From an uncultured Curtobacterium sp. (lineage in GTDB: Bacteria > Actinomycetota > Actinomycetes > Actinomycetales > Microbacteriaceae), in contig CAJYUW010000056.1 of NCBI GenBank assembly GCA_913778205.1, positions 1 through 64,000 of the forward strand: a stretch of DNA of 64,000 nucleotides, given 5' to 3'. Numbering within the stretch: the stretch's first letter is position 1; the number at the start of each line of letters is the position of its first letter. The notes beneath the pieces were generated by a model. The model did not search any database. It had not been told where the DNA came from and saw only the letters and a list, made by a program, of their open reading frames with translations. Positions 38,620 to 48,321 of the stretch are shown piece by piece. Made by a program: the position numbers and the translations under genes.

Positions 38620-41600
38620 CTAGATCAGGCTGTCCGTCAGGTGGTTCGGCGTCCCGAAGCGGTGCGCCGTGATCGACACCGCCTGCTCGCGGAGGAACGG
38701 CAGCACCTCGAGCCGACCGGCCTCGGTGACGGGCTCGGCGTACACCGCCACGTCCGGACGCCCGCCGATCGCCGTGTACAGCGCCGAGACGTCCCCGCCG
38801 ATGAGTCGCACGCGCGTGGAAGGCCCCTCGGCGATCCGCGCCGCGAACGCCGCGTCGGTCTCACCGTCTTGGAGCGAGCGAACGATCGACAGCGACTGCA
38901 CCGCAGAGCGCACAGCGGCCGGCAGTGCGCCAGCGGCCGACACGTCGATCGCGGTCCCCGCCCGGAGCGCCGCCGCGACGACCCGCACGAGCGACTCGAC
39001 GTCGAGCGCCGAGTCATCGAACGACGAAGCGTCGTCCGAGGCGAGCCGCACGTGCACGCCCGGGTACGGGAGGTAGCGCGCGATGTTCCGCTCGGCCGTC
39101 AGCGCGGAGACGTCGGTCGCGGTCCCGAACAGCGATGTCCAGGCCCGCTCGTCGGACGCGAGCGCGCGGTCGAGCGACTCCGAGGCGACCCCCGCGGCCC
39201 GCATGAACGACGACACGGGCGCGGACACCGACGCACCGGCACGAGCGGGCGTCGGCGACCACGACCCGAGCCCGAGCAGGTAGTTGAGCCCGCCGGCCTT
39301 GGTCCCCGCGCCGACGGCCGACTTCTTCCACCCACCGAACGGCTGGCGCCGCACGATCGCACCCGTGATCCCGCGGTTCACGTAGAGGTTGCCCGCCTCG
39401 ATGCGATCGAGCCACGTCCCGATCTCCGCCGGGTCGAGCGAGTGCAGGCCCGAGGTCAGGCCGTAGTCGACCTCGTTCACGATGTCGATCGCCTCGTCGA
39501 GGGTGCGGGCGGTCATGATGCCGAGGACCGGGCCGAAGTACTCGGTGCGGTGGAACGCCGACCCGCGGGCGACGCCGTCGCGGACGCCGGGGCTCCAGAG
39601 CTTCCCCGAGTCGTCCAGGCGCGCGGGCTGCACGGCCCAGGTCTCCCCCGCGCCGAGCGTCGTCAGGCCGTCGAGCAGCTTGCCCGCGGCCGGCTCGATG
39701 ACCGGGCCCATCTGCGTCGTGGGATCGGTCGGGTAGCCCACCGTCAGCGACGACACTGCGTCGACGAGCTGCGACCGGAAGCGCCGCGAGGTGGCGACCG
39801 AACCGACGAGCACGACGAGCGACGCGGCCGAGCACTTCTGCCCGGCGTGCCCGAACGCCGAGGCCACGACGTCCTTGACGGCGAGGTCGAGGTCAGCTGA
39901 CGGCGTGACGATGATCGCGTTCTTGCCGGAGGTCTCCGCGAGGAGCGGCAGGTCGGGTCGGAACGACCGGAAGAGTTCGGCGGTCTCGTAGGCCCCGGTG
40001 AGGATCACCCGGTCGACGAGCGGCGACGAGACGAGCTGCTTCCCGAGGTCGCTCTCGGACACCTGCAGGAACGCGAGCACGTCCGCCGGGGCACCGTGCA
40101 GGTCGAGCGCGGTCTCGATGATCGACGCGAGGACGGCGCCCGAGCGCTCGGCCGGCGGCGCGGGCTTGAGCACGACGGCGGAGCCGGCCGCGAGGGCAGC
40201 GAGCGTCGAACCGGCAGGAATGGCGACCGGGAAGTTCCACGGCGGCGCGACGAGCGTCAGGGCCGCGGCCGTGAAGGTCGCTCCGTCGACGTCGTCGAGT
40301 TCGGCTGCGAGCTCGGCGTAGAAGTGTGCGAAGTCGATCGCCTCGGACACCTCGGGGTCTGCCTGGTCGATGGTCTTGCCGGTCTCGGACGCCATGACCT
40401 CGACGAGCGCGGCCCGGTTGGCCTCGAGCGCGTCGCCCACCGCGTGCAGGACGGCCCCGCGGGACGCACCGGACCACGTGGCCCACTCGGCGCCCGCGGC
40501 GCGGACGCGACCGAGGACGGAGTCGAGCGTCGTGGCGGAGTCGACCCGTGCCTCCTGGACGGCCTTCGTGCCCAGCGTCGACGACGCGACGCGCGCGGTG
40601 ATGTCGGCACCCCACTGCCGGAACTCCGCGACCGACGGGTCGGTGTCCGGAGTGTTCTCGAAGTGCCCGGCCGTGGGACGACCCACCGCGGCGTAGCGGT
40701 CGGCCACACGGTGCGGTGCCGGAGCGAGGAGGCCCTCCGGCGCGCTGAGGGGCTCGAGGGACGACCGGAAGCGGTCCTCCTCGCGGGCGAACAGCTCGGG
40801 CGACGAGGCGAGCGAGAACACCGCGGACATGAAGTTCTCCTGCGAGGCGCCCTCCTCCAGCCGTCGGATCAGGTACGCGATCGCGACGTCGAACTCGCCG
40901 GGGTGGACGACGGGCGTGTAGAGGAGGAGGGACCCGACCGTGCGGCGGACGGCCTCGGCCTGCCCCTGCGCCATGCCGAGCAGCATCTCGAACTCGATGC
41001 CGTCCCGGACGCCCCGCTGCCCGGCGAGCAGCCAGGCGTGCGCGACGTCGAACAGGTTGTGCCCGGCGACGCCGACCCGGACGTTCTCGATGCGCGACGG
41101 CGTCAGCGCCCAGTCGAGCACGCGCTTGTAGTTGGTGTCGGAGTCCTGCTTGGTGTGCCACGTGGCGAGCGGCCACCCGTGGACCGACGCCTCGACCTGC
41201 TCCATCGGCAGGTTGGCGCCCTTGACGAGGCGGACCTTGATGTCGGCACCGCCGCGGGCACGACGTGCGGCGGACCACTCTTGCAGGTGCTGCATCGCGG
41301 CGAGCGCGTCGGGGAGGTAGGCCTGCAGCACGATGCCGGCCTCGAGCGTCAGGAACTCGGGCTCGTCGAGGAGCTTCGTGAAGACCGCGATGGTGAGGTC
41401 GAGGTCCTTGTACTCCTCCATGTCGAGGTTGATGAACTTGTTCGGGGACGCCGAGGCCGCGCAGCGGAAGAGCGGTCGGAGCTTCTCGATGATGTCCGCG
41501 ACGGCGTGGTCGAACGCCCACGGCGAGTGCGGGTGCACGGTCGAGGAGACCTTGATCGACACGTAGTCGACGTCGTCGCGGGCGAGGAGCGCCTGCGTGC

Positions 41601-42114
41601 CCTCGAGGCGACGGGCTGCCTCCTTCTCACCGAGGACGGCCTCGCCGAGCAGGTTCACGTTCAGCCGGACGCCGTCCCGCTTGATCTTCGCGATCGCCGG
41701 GCCGAGCTTGGCGTCGGTGGCGTCCACGATGAGGTGTCCGACCATGTTCCGCAGGACACGCCGGGCGATCGGGACGACGACGCCGGGCAGCAGCGGAGCG
41801 GTCACGCCCCCGAGGCGCACGAGGCCGCGGAGGGCCGCGGGCAGGAACCCCGGGGCGTTCGGGGCGATGGCCCGGAGCTTGCGCGCGGCGACGCCGAGGT
41901 CCTCCGGGCGGACGACGCCGTCCACGAACCCGACGGCGAAGTCGAGTCCTGCCGGGTCGGCCAGGACACCCGCGAGCTGCTTCGCGGAGCCGTCGACCGG
42001 GTGGGTCTCGGCCTCGGCGAGCCACTGCCGCACGAGCGCGACGGACTGGTCGGCGAGGTCGCCGGGTCCGGTGGGCTGGGAGGCGGCAGCGGGTTGCTCG
42101 TGCACGGTCGTCAT
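38620..42114 (-). CDS. putA: Bifunctional proline dehydrogenase / L-glutamate gamma-semialdehyde dehydrogenase
   Basis: PRODH domain (VRLVKGANLPMEQ...LLGMAQGQ) followed by ALDH domain (APPWNFPVAIPAGST...GHAGQKCSAAS...NRGITGAIVRRQPFGG). Confidence 0.95.
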   Translation of the reverse strand: MTTVHEQPAAASQPTGPGDLADQSVALVRQWLAEAETHPVDGSAKQLAGVLADPAGLDFAVGFVDGVVRPEDLGVAARKLRAIAPNAPGFLPAALRGLVRLGGVTAPLLPGVVVPIARRVLRNMVGHLIVDATDAKLGPAIAKIKRDGVRLNVNLLGEAVLGEKEAARRLEGTQALLARDDVDYVSIKVSSTVHPHSPWAFDHAVADIIEKLRPLFRCAASASPNKFINLDMEEYKDLDLTIAVFTKLLDEPEFLTLEAGIVLQAYLPDALAAMQHLQEWSAARRARGGADIKVRLVKGANLPMEQVEASVHGWPLATWHTKQDSDTNYKRVLDWALTPSRIENVRVGVAGHNLFDVAHAWLLAGQRGVRDGIEFEMLLGMAQGQAEAVRRTVGSLLLYTPVVHPGEFDVAIAYLIRRLEEGASQENFMSAVFSLASSPELFAREEDRFRSSLEPLSAPEGLLAPAPHRVADRYAAVGRPTAGHFENTPDTDPSVAEFRQWGADITARVASSTLGTKAVQEARVDSATTLDSVLGRVRAAGAEWATWSGASRGAVLHAVGDALEANRAALVEVMASETGKTIDQADPEVSEAIDFAHFYAELAAELDDVDGATFTAAALTLVAPPWNFPVAIPAGSTLAALAAGSAVVLKPAPPAERSGAVLASIIETALDLHGAPADVLAFLQVSESDLGKQLVSSPLVDRVILTGAYETAELFRSFRPDLPLLAETSGKNAIIVTPSADLDLAVKDVVASAFGHAGQKCSAASLVVLVGSVATSRRFRSQLVDAVSSLTVGYPTDPTTQMGPVIEPAAGKLLDGLTTLGAGETWAVQPARLDDSGKLWSPGVRDGVARGSAFHRTEYFGPVLGIMTARTLDEAIDIVNEVDYGLTSGLHSLDPAEIGTWLDRIEAGNLYVNRGITGAIVRRQPFGGWKKSAVGAGTKAGGLNYLLGLGSWSPTPARAGASVSAPVSSFMRAAGVASESLDRALASDERAWTSLFGTATDVSALTAERNIARYLPYPGVHVRLASDDASSFDDSALDVESLVRVVAAALRAGTAIDVSAAGALPAAVRSAVQSLSIVRSLQDGETDAAFAARIAEGPSTRVRLIGGDVSALYTAIGGRPDVAVYAEPVTEAGRLEVLPFLREQAVSITAHRFGTPNHLTDSLI

Positions 42115-42195
42115 GGGTTCAGTGTGGAGTCGCGGAAGCATCAGCGGTAGCAACGATTCGTGACGATTACCGTGCAGTTCTTCTAAACTCAGACC

Positions 42196-43098
42196 ATGCT
42201 CGACGTCCGCCGACTCGTCCTGCTCCGGGAGCTCTCCATCCGGGGCACGATCGCGGCCGTCGCGGAGGCCGTGAACTTCACCCCGTCGGCCGTCTCCCAG
42301 CAGCTCGCGGCCCTCGAGCGCGAGGCCGGCGTCCCCCTGCTGCGCCGGGCCGGTCGGCGCCTGCAGCTCACCCCGCAGGCCGAGGTGCTGGTGCAGGCCG
42401 CGGGGCACGTCCTCGACGTGCTCGAGCAGGCGCAGTCCGAGGTCGAGGGCTCCATGCCGACGGTCCAGGGCCGCGTCCGGGTCGCCGTGTTCCAGTCGGC
42501 TGCGCTCGCGCTCATGCCGAACGCCCTGCACGCGATGGCGACCGCGCACCCGGACGTCCGGATCGAGATGGTCCAGCGTGAGCCCGAGACCGCGCTCCAC
42601 GAGACCTGGATCCGCGACTTCGACATGGTGATCGCGGAGCAGTACCCGGCCCATGCGGCTCCCCGGCTGCCCGGGCTCCACCGCGAGGACCTCACCTCCG
42701 ACGCCGTCCGGCTCGCGCTCCCCCCGGTGGACACCGCGCTCGCGCCGGTGACGTCGATCGACGACGCCGAGGCGCTGCCCTGGGTGATGGAGCCCCGCGG
42801 GACGGCGTCGCGACACTTCGCCGAGCAGGTGTGCCGCCGGCACGGCTTCGAGCCAGACGTCCGCTTCGAGACCGCCGACCTGCAGACCCAGATCCGGCTC
42901 GTGGAGTCCGGGAACGCCGTCAGCCTCATGCCGGACCTGATGTGGACCGGCCGGACGACGACGTGTCGACTGGTCGAGCTGCCGGAACGGCCGCGTCGGA
43001 CGATCTTCACGGTCGTCCGGTCGGCCGGGTCGACCGCTCCGGCGCTCACGGCGCTGCGCGCCGAGCTCGAGCGTGCCGCGGCGGTCGTCGGGAGCTGA
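42196..43098 (+). CDS. LysR family regulator divergent from putA
   Basis: LDVRRLVLLRELSIRGTIAAVAEAVNFTPSAVSQQLAALEREAGV. Confidence 0.93.
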   Translation: MLDVRRLVLLRELSIRGTIAAVAEAVNFTPSAVSQQLAALEREAGVPLLRRAGRRLQLTPQAEVLVQAAGHVLDVLEQAQSEVEGSMPTVQGRVRVAVFQSAALALMPNALHAMATAHPDVRIEMVQREPETALHETWIRDFDMVIAEQYPAHAAPRLPGLHREDLTSDAVRLALPPVDTALAPVTSIDDAEALPWVMEPRGTASRHFAEQVCRRHGFEPDVRFETADLQTQIRLVESGNAVSLMPDLMWTGRTTTCRLVELPERPRRTIFTVVRSAGSTAPALTALRAELERAAAVVGS

Positions 43099-43175
43099 GC
43101 GGGTCCGCTCGGACCCGGGACGCGGCCGGTGCGGACGGGCCGTCGGACGGCCGACGCGGGATCGCGACCGGCGGC

Positions 43176-43219
43176 CGGACGGGAGGCGCGGTGCCGGCCC
43201 GCACCGCGCCTCCCGTCCG
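43176..43219. terminator. CGGACGGGAGGCGCGGTGC hairpin
   Basis: 19-bp perfect arms, loop CGGCCC. Confidence 0.85.
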
Positions 43220-43248
43220 CCCTGCGGGGCGCCGTTCGTGACGATCGA

Positions 43249-43310
43249 TGACCGACGGGAGGCCCGTCACGGCCCCGTCACGCCACCCACGGCGCGACGG
43301 GGCCGTGCCG
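43249..43310. repeat. 62-bp perfect direct repeat, copy A
   Basis: TGACCGACGGGAGGCCCGTCACGGCCCCGTCACGCCACCCACGGCGCGACGGGGCCGTGCCG, identical to 45131-45192. Confidence 0.97.
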
Positions 43311-43459
43311 ATTCCCGCACGATGCCCCCAACCTTGGTCACATTTCGGCTTCGAGGCCCCTCAGCCACGACCTGTGCCAATACGATCCCGAACACCGAGG
43401 ATTCTCGGTGAACTCTTACGATCCGGTACCCGTCCGGACCTGAAACCCTGGGGGAGAAC

Positions 43460-45097
43460 GTGCGTCGAAGCACTTCATCCGTCCGACGCGCTTGCGCGCT
43501 CGGCACCACCGCCGCACTCGTCGTCCTGACGACCGGCCTCGGCATCGTCACGGCGACCGCCGCGCACGCCGACACCGCGCCGACCGCGCCCGCGACCGAC
43601 GCACCCGCGACGTCCGACCCGACGACCGCACCGGGCGAGCCGGCGTCGACCGACGGAGCGACCCCGCCGGCGGACACCGCCCCGGCCGGGTCCGGCACCG
43701 ACACGTCGACGCCGCCCGCCTCGGGTGCGACCGACGGCGACGCCGCGCAGCCGACCGGCTCGACGAAGCCGTCCGGCACGACGTCGAAGCCGGCCGCCAC
43801 CGACCAGGAGGTCGCACCCGCGGCCGAGAAGACCGTCACGATCACCGGCGACGCCAAGGTCGGATCGACCCTCACGGCGCAGCGGGCGAACTTCGAGCCG
43901 GGCACGCTCTTCGGGTACCAGTGGCTCGACGCGGCCGGCGCGCCCATCGACGGCGCGACCGACGCGACGTGGACCGTCGGCTCGGCGTTCGCCGGGACGA
44001 AGGTCTCCGTGGAGGTCACCGCGACCGTCGCCGGCGGCGGCACCGAGACCGTGACGTCGAAGCAGTCGCCCGTCATCACGCAGGACCCGGTCTTCGTGGA
44101 CGCCTCCGGCACGCCGATCGAGGGCGGGACCGAGGCCGACGACGACACGCTGTACCTCGACGACGCGATCGCGGGCGAGGACTACTCGTACACCTTCCGC
44201 GCCCAGGGTTACCCGGCGCCGACGTACCAGCTCGAGTGGTTCTACGGCAACGAGGAGGACTCGATGGCGAACATCGAGTTCGGCCGGGCGCAGTCCGGCA
44301 TCGGCTTCGGCGAGGGCGAGTTCGACCCGGACGTGAACGGTGACGGCAAGGTCACGCCGGCCGACCAGCTCCCGAAGGGCATGTCCTTCGACGCGGCGAC
44401 CGGCGAGGTCAGTGGCGTCCCGACCGAGGCCGCGTTCGTCGACTTCGCGGTGTCTGCCACGAGCGGCAAGGTCACCACCACGCAGTACGTGGGCATCAAC
44501 GTGGACCCCGGCGCCGCCTACGGCCTGGCCGCGGTCGCGCTGGACGAGGGCCTCACCATGGACAAGCCGGGCAACTACTACGTCATCCGCCCGGACGGCT
44601 CGGTGTCCGGCGTCAGCTTCACGCCGGACGGCGACGGCTTCTCGGACGAGAAGCTCCTCGACCACGTCTCGGTGAAGCAGGGCGGCAGCCTGCTGGTCCT
44701 CGGCACGCCGGTCGACCGCTTCGGGAACGACATCAGCGTCAACAGCGAGTCGGACCTCCCGCGCGCGACCGTGACCTCGAACGTCGCCAGTGACGTCATC
44801 GCCCCCTACACCGAGGACGGTGCCGACGTCCTCGGCGTCTCGAGCGTCACGTTCCCGCACGCGTCGACGCACACGCTGACCGTGTCCGCCCAGGAGCTCC
44901 AGCCGGTCTCGTTCGACGTCGAGGTCATCCCGACCGTCGCGCCCGCCGCCGCCGTCACCCCGACCGGCACCGGCGCACAGCTCGCCTACACCGGCACCGA
45001 CGCCACCGGCGCCCTGCCCTGGGCGATCGGCCTCGTCCTCGCCGGCGCCGGCATCATCGGCGCCCGCACCCTGCGCCGCCGCCAGACCGAGCGCTGA
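43460..45097 (+). CDS. Secreted surface protein with LAxTG sortase motif, He_PIG/Ig-like domains
   Basis: Signal peptide; P/T-rich stalk; C-terminal LAYTGTDATGALPWAIGLVLAGAGIIGARTLRRRQ; EF-hand-like DPDVNGDGKVTPADQ. Confidence 0.9.
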   Translation: MRRSTSSVRRACALGTTAALVVLTTGLGIVTATAAHADTAPTAPATDAPATSDPTTAPGEPASTDGATPPADTAPAGSGTDTSTPPASGATDGDAAQPTGSTKPSGTTSKPAATDQEVAPAAEKTVTITGDAKVGSTLTAQRANFEPGTLFGYQWLDAAGAPIDGATDATWTVGSAFAGTKVSVEVTATVAGGGTETVTSKQSPVITQDPVFVDASGTPIEGGTEADDDTLYLDDAIAGEDYSYTFRAQGYPAPTYQLEWFYGNEEDSMANIEFGRAQSGIGFGEGEFDPDVNGDGKVTPADQLPKGMSFDAATGEVSGVPTEAAFVDFAVSATSGKVTTTQYVGINVDPGAAYGLAAVALDEGLTMDKPGNYYVIRPDGSVSGVSFTPDGDGFSDEKLLDHVSVKQGGSLLVLGTPVDRFGNDISVNSESDLPRATVTSNVASDVIAPYTEDGADVLGVSSVTFPHASTHTLTVSAQELQPVSFDVEVIPTVAPAAAVTPTGTGAQLAYTGTDATGALPWAIGLVLAGAGIIGARTLRRRQTER

Positions 45098-45105
45098 ACC
45101 CCCGT

Positions 45106-45145
45106 GCCTCCCGTCGGTCACGCTCCCACGTGACCGACGGGAGGC
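45106..45145. terminator. 17-bp stem hairpin GCCTCCCGTCGGTCACG
   Basis: Perfect arms with CTCCCA loop, 9 bp past the surface-protein stop. Confidence 0.9.
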
Positions 45146-45192
45146 CCGTCACGGCCCCGTCACGCCACCCACGGCGCGACGGGGCCGTGCCG
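45131..45192. repeat. 62-bp perfect direct repeat, copy B
   Basis: Identical to 43249-43310. Confidence 0.97.
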
Positions 45193-45276
45193 TCACGGGG
45201 CCCGGTCGCCTTCACCCCGTCGCCGTCACCGGGCCGTCGCCGTCACGTGGTCCGGTCGTGTCGGTAGCGTGGGCAC

Positions 45277-45909
45277 ATGCCGACGCTGCTGCACATCGAT
45301 TCCTCCGCCGACCTCGCCCACTCCCGCTCCCGGGCGCTGACCGCGGCGTTCGCGGACGCCTGGCGTGCCCGCGGTCCCGAGTACACGGTCGTACGGCGCG
45401 ACCTGCACGTCGACCCGCTCCCCCACCTCGAGGCCTCCGCGCTGCACTGGGCGGCGGCGGACCGCACCGCCGACGAGGTCGTCGCCCCCGAGGCGGAGGC
45501 CCTCCGGCAGGAGGTCATCGACGAGCTGCTCGCCGCCGACGTGCTCCTCGTCGGCTCGCCGCTGTACAACTACACGGTGCCGTCGACGCTCAAGGCGTGG
45601 CTCGACCGCGTGCACATCCCCGGCGTCCTGGTCGGCGACGTGCAGCCGATGCAGGGCCGGCCGGTGGTGACCGTCGTCAGCCGCGGCGGCACCTACGAGG
45701 CGGACACCCCCACGGAGGGCTGGGACCACGGCTCCCCCGTGCTGCAGATCATCCTCGGCACGGCCCTCGGGATGAAGCACTACCCGGTCACGGTGAGCGC
45801 CACGCTCGCCGACCGCTTGCCGGACCTCGCACCGCTGGCCGACCACGCCGCGGCCGAGTTCGCCGACGCGAAGACGACCCTGGAGCGCCTCGCCACGACG
45901 GTCGTCTGA
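45277..45909 (+). CDS. FMN-dependent NADH-azoreductase / NAD(P)H dehydrogenase
   Basis: TLLHIDSSADLAHSRSRALTAAFADAW...LLVGSPLYNYTVPSTLKAWLDRV. Confidence 0.9.
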   Translation: MPTLLHIDSSADLAHSRSRALTAAFADAWRARGPEYTVVRRDLHVDPLPHLEASALHWAAADRTADEVVAPEAEALRQEVIDELLAADVLLVGSPLYNYTVPSTLKAWLDRVHIPGVLVGDVQPMQGRPVVTVVSRGGTYEADTPTEGWDHGSPVLQIILGTALGMKHYPVTVSATLADRLPDLAPLADHAAAEFADAKTTLERLATTVV

Positions 45910-45928
45910 CGACGGCCGGGCGCGCGGG

Positions 45929-46972
45929 TCAGACCGGCCGGATCTCGCCCGCCCGTCCGAGCAGCTCCGCGTGGTGCGCCGTCTGCGTCAGGGCGCTCGC
46001 GAGCAGGAAGCCCGTCATCGACCCGATGCCGCCGCTGAACGGCACGCGGGACGCCACCTCGTAGAGCGTCGGCGCGGACAGGGAGTCGAGCGCCTCGGCG
46101 ACGTGCCGCGACCGCTCCTCCCGGTGTCCCGCGAGGACGCGCGCCCGGGCGACGACGTCCCGGAAGCGGTACTCGTGCCCGGGACAGACCTCGAGGTCCG
46201 CGTACCGGTCGAGGCGGCGGAGGGAGGCGAGGTGGTCGGCGAGGGGGTTGGACGTCGTCCGCCCGCCGAGCCCGATGCCCGGGTTGATCCGCGGCAGGAC
46301 GTGGTCGCCGGTGAAGAGCAGCCCGTCCTGCTCGTCGACGAAGCAGCAGTGCCCCGCGGTGTGCCCGGGGGTGTGCAGGGTGCGCATCTCCCGACCGACG
46401 ACCGGCAGCACGTCGCCGTCCTCGAGCCGGAGGTCGGCGTACGGCTCCGCGGTCCGGCCCAGCCCGATGCGCCGTCCGCTCCCCCACGCCGCGACGACAC
46501 CGGCGAGGAGGTCGTCCGGCAGCCCCCAGGTCGCGATGTCGGCGTCGTTCGCCGCAGCGTCGGTCCGTTCGTGCCGCAGCGCGTCGACCTCGGCCCGGTG
46601 CATCGCCACCCGCGCACCGCTGGCACGCCGTACGGCCGCGGCCGCGCCGAGGTGGTCGGCGTGCAGGTGCGTCACGACGACGAGCCCCACGTCGTCGAGC
46701 GAGTGCCCGATCGCCCGCAACCCCGCACGCAGCACCCCGAGCTCGTCGTCCTCGGACCATCCGGGGTCGACGAGCGTCAGCGCACCGTCGGCACCCTCGA
46801 CCACGTACACGAGCGTCGCGTCCGGCACCCCCGCCCGGAACGGCACCGCGAGCGTCCAGATGCCCGGACGGACCTCCTCGACCGGGGGCAGGACGCCGTC
46901 GCGGAGCGCGGCGGCCTGCACGGAGCTGATCGGTTCCGGTGCCGGCACCGCCGACGGGGGCACGGTCGTCAC
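45929..46972 (-). CDS. MBL-fold metallohydrolase
   Basis: THLHADHLGAA, HTPGHTAGHCCFVDEQDGLLFTGDHVLP. Confidence 0.93.
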   Translation of the reverse strand: MTTVPPSAVPAPEPISSVQAAALRDGVLPPVEEVRPGIWTLAVPFRAGVPDATLVYVVEGADGALTLVDPGWSEDDELGVLRAGLRAIGHSLDDVGLVVVTHLHADHLGAAAAVRRASGARVAMHRAEVDALRHERTDAAANDADIATWGLPDDLLAGVVAAWGSGRRIGLGRTAEPYADLRLEDGDVLPVVGREMRTLHTPGHTAGHCCFVDEQDGLLFTGDHVLPRINPGIGLGGRTTSNPLADHLASLRRLDRYADLEVCPGHEYRFRDVVARARVLAGHREERSRHVAEALDSLSAPTLYEVASRVPFSGGIGSMTGFLLASALTQTAHHAELLGRAGEIRPV

Positions 46973-47061
46973 GCGCCCACCCTAGCGACGGCGGCGGCCC
47001 GCCGGAGCCGCACCGCGCCTCCCGGCACCGGGACCCGGCGTCGTCCGAGTAGACAGACCGC

Positions 47062-48105
47062 ATGGACACCGCACCGATGCTCGCGAAGGCCGTGCCGACC
47101 GTCCCGGAGCCGGACAGCGTCCCCGGCGGGCTCCGGTACGAACCCAAGTGGGACGGGTTCCGCGGCATCGTGACCGTGGACGGCGACGACGTCACGATCG
47201 GCAGCCGGGGCGCCAAGCCGCTGACCCGGTACTTCCCGGAGCTGGTCGAGGCCTTCCGCGCGCAGTTCGGCGGGCGCGACCGGCCGGTGGTCCTCGACGG
47301 CGAGGTCGTCGTGCGCTCCGGCGAGCCGGGGTCCGAGCGGCTCGACTGGGACGCCCTCTCACAGCGCATCCACCCGGCGGCCTCCCGCATCGCGCGGCTC
47401 AGCAGCGAGACGCCCGCGCAGTTCGTCGCGTTCGACCTGCTCGCCGTCGACGGCGATGACCTGACCGGCAGGGCGTTCGACGAGCGACGGACGCTGCTCG
47501 AGCGACTGGGGACGACGATGTCCGACCCGCTCTTCGTCACCCGGACGACGCTCGACGTCGACCTCGCACGCGAGTGGTTCACCACGTTCGAGGGCGCGGG
47601 CCTGGACGGGGTGGTCGCGAAGCCGCGGACGCGGCCCTACGAACCGGGCAAGCGCAGCATGCTGAAGGTCAAGCACCACCGCACGGCCGACGTCGTCGCG
47701 ATCGGCTACCGGGTCCACCGGAGCGGGCACGGGGTCGGGTCGCTCCTCGTCGGGCTGTACGACGACGACGGTGCGCTGCGGCAGGTGGGCGGCGTGTCCG
47801 CCTTCTCCGACGCGCGGCGGTCCGAGTTGATCACGGAGCTCGACCCGGTGGTCGTCCGGGACACGGACGGGAGGCCCGTCACGGGTGACGGGGAACGGTC
47901 GCGGTTCTCGTCGGGTCGCGACACGTCGTTCGTCCGGCTGGCGCCGACGCTCGTGCTCGAGGTCCGCTACGACCAGATGGAGGGCGACCGCTTCCGGCAC
48001 ACCGTCCAGTTCGCCCGGTGGCGCCCCGACCGCGATCCGGAGTCGTGCCGCTTCGACCAGCTCGACGTCCCGGTCGCATGGGATCTCCGAGCAGTCCTCG
48101 ACTGA
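47062..48105 (+). CDS. ligC: ATP-dependent DNA ligase (LigC type)
   Basis: YEPKWDGFRGIV, LDGEVV, FDLLAVDGDDLTGRAF, EGAGLDGVVAKP, MLKVKHHRTADVV. Confidence 0.92.
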   Translation: MDTAPMLAKAVPTVPEPDSVPGGLRYEPKWDGFRGIVTVDGDDVTIGSRGAKPLTRYFPELVEAFRAQFGGRDRPVVLDGEVVVRSGEPGSERLDWDALSQRIHPAASRIARLSSETPAQFVAFDLLAVDGDDLTGRAFDERRTLLERLGTTMSDPLFVTRTTLDVDLAREWFTTFEGAGLDGVVAKPRTRPYEPGKRSMLKVKHHRTADVVAIGYRVHRSGHGVGSLLVGLYDDDGALRQVGGVSAFSDARRSELITELDPVVVRDTDGRPVTGDGERSRFSSGRDTSFVRLAPTLVLEVRYDQMEGDRFRHTVQFARWRPDRDPESCRFDQLDVPVAWDLRAVLD

Positions 48106-48108
48106 GCC

Positions 48109-48137
48109 TTGCCCTGTCCGATAGCCGCTCCTATGCT
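48109..48137 (+). promoter_or_regulatory. Putative sigma70 promoter for the small ORF
   Basis: TTGCCC - 17 bp - TATGCT, ~46 bp upstream of the ATG. Confidence 0.6.
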
Positions 48138-48183
48138 CGACTTAGTTAGTCTACCTAGTAACCTCGGGGGCAGGGAGGACACC

Positions 48184-48321
48184 ATGGTCATCGACGGCAT
48201 CAGCGACACCCACCGCACCACGTGGTCGCGGCTCACGCGGCTGAACACCGCGAGCGTCAGCCTGCCGATGCGGACGACCCGGGTGGACGACGGCTCCCCC
48301 GTCGTGGACGAGCGCAACTAG
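48184..48321 (+). CDS. Candidate small protein (45 aa)
   Basis: GGAGG RBS 5 nt before ATG; MVIDGISDTHRTTWSRLTRLNTASVSLPMRTTRVDDGSPVVDERN; stop overlaps opposite LigD-pol stop. Confidence 0.55.
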   Translation: MVIDGISDTHRTTWSRLTRLNTASVSLPMRTTRVDDGSPVVDERN

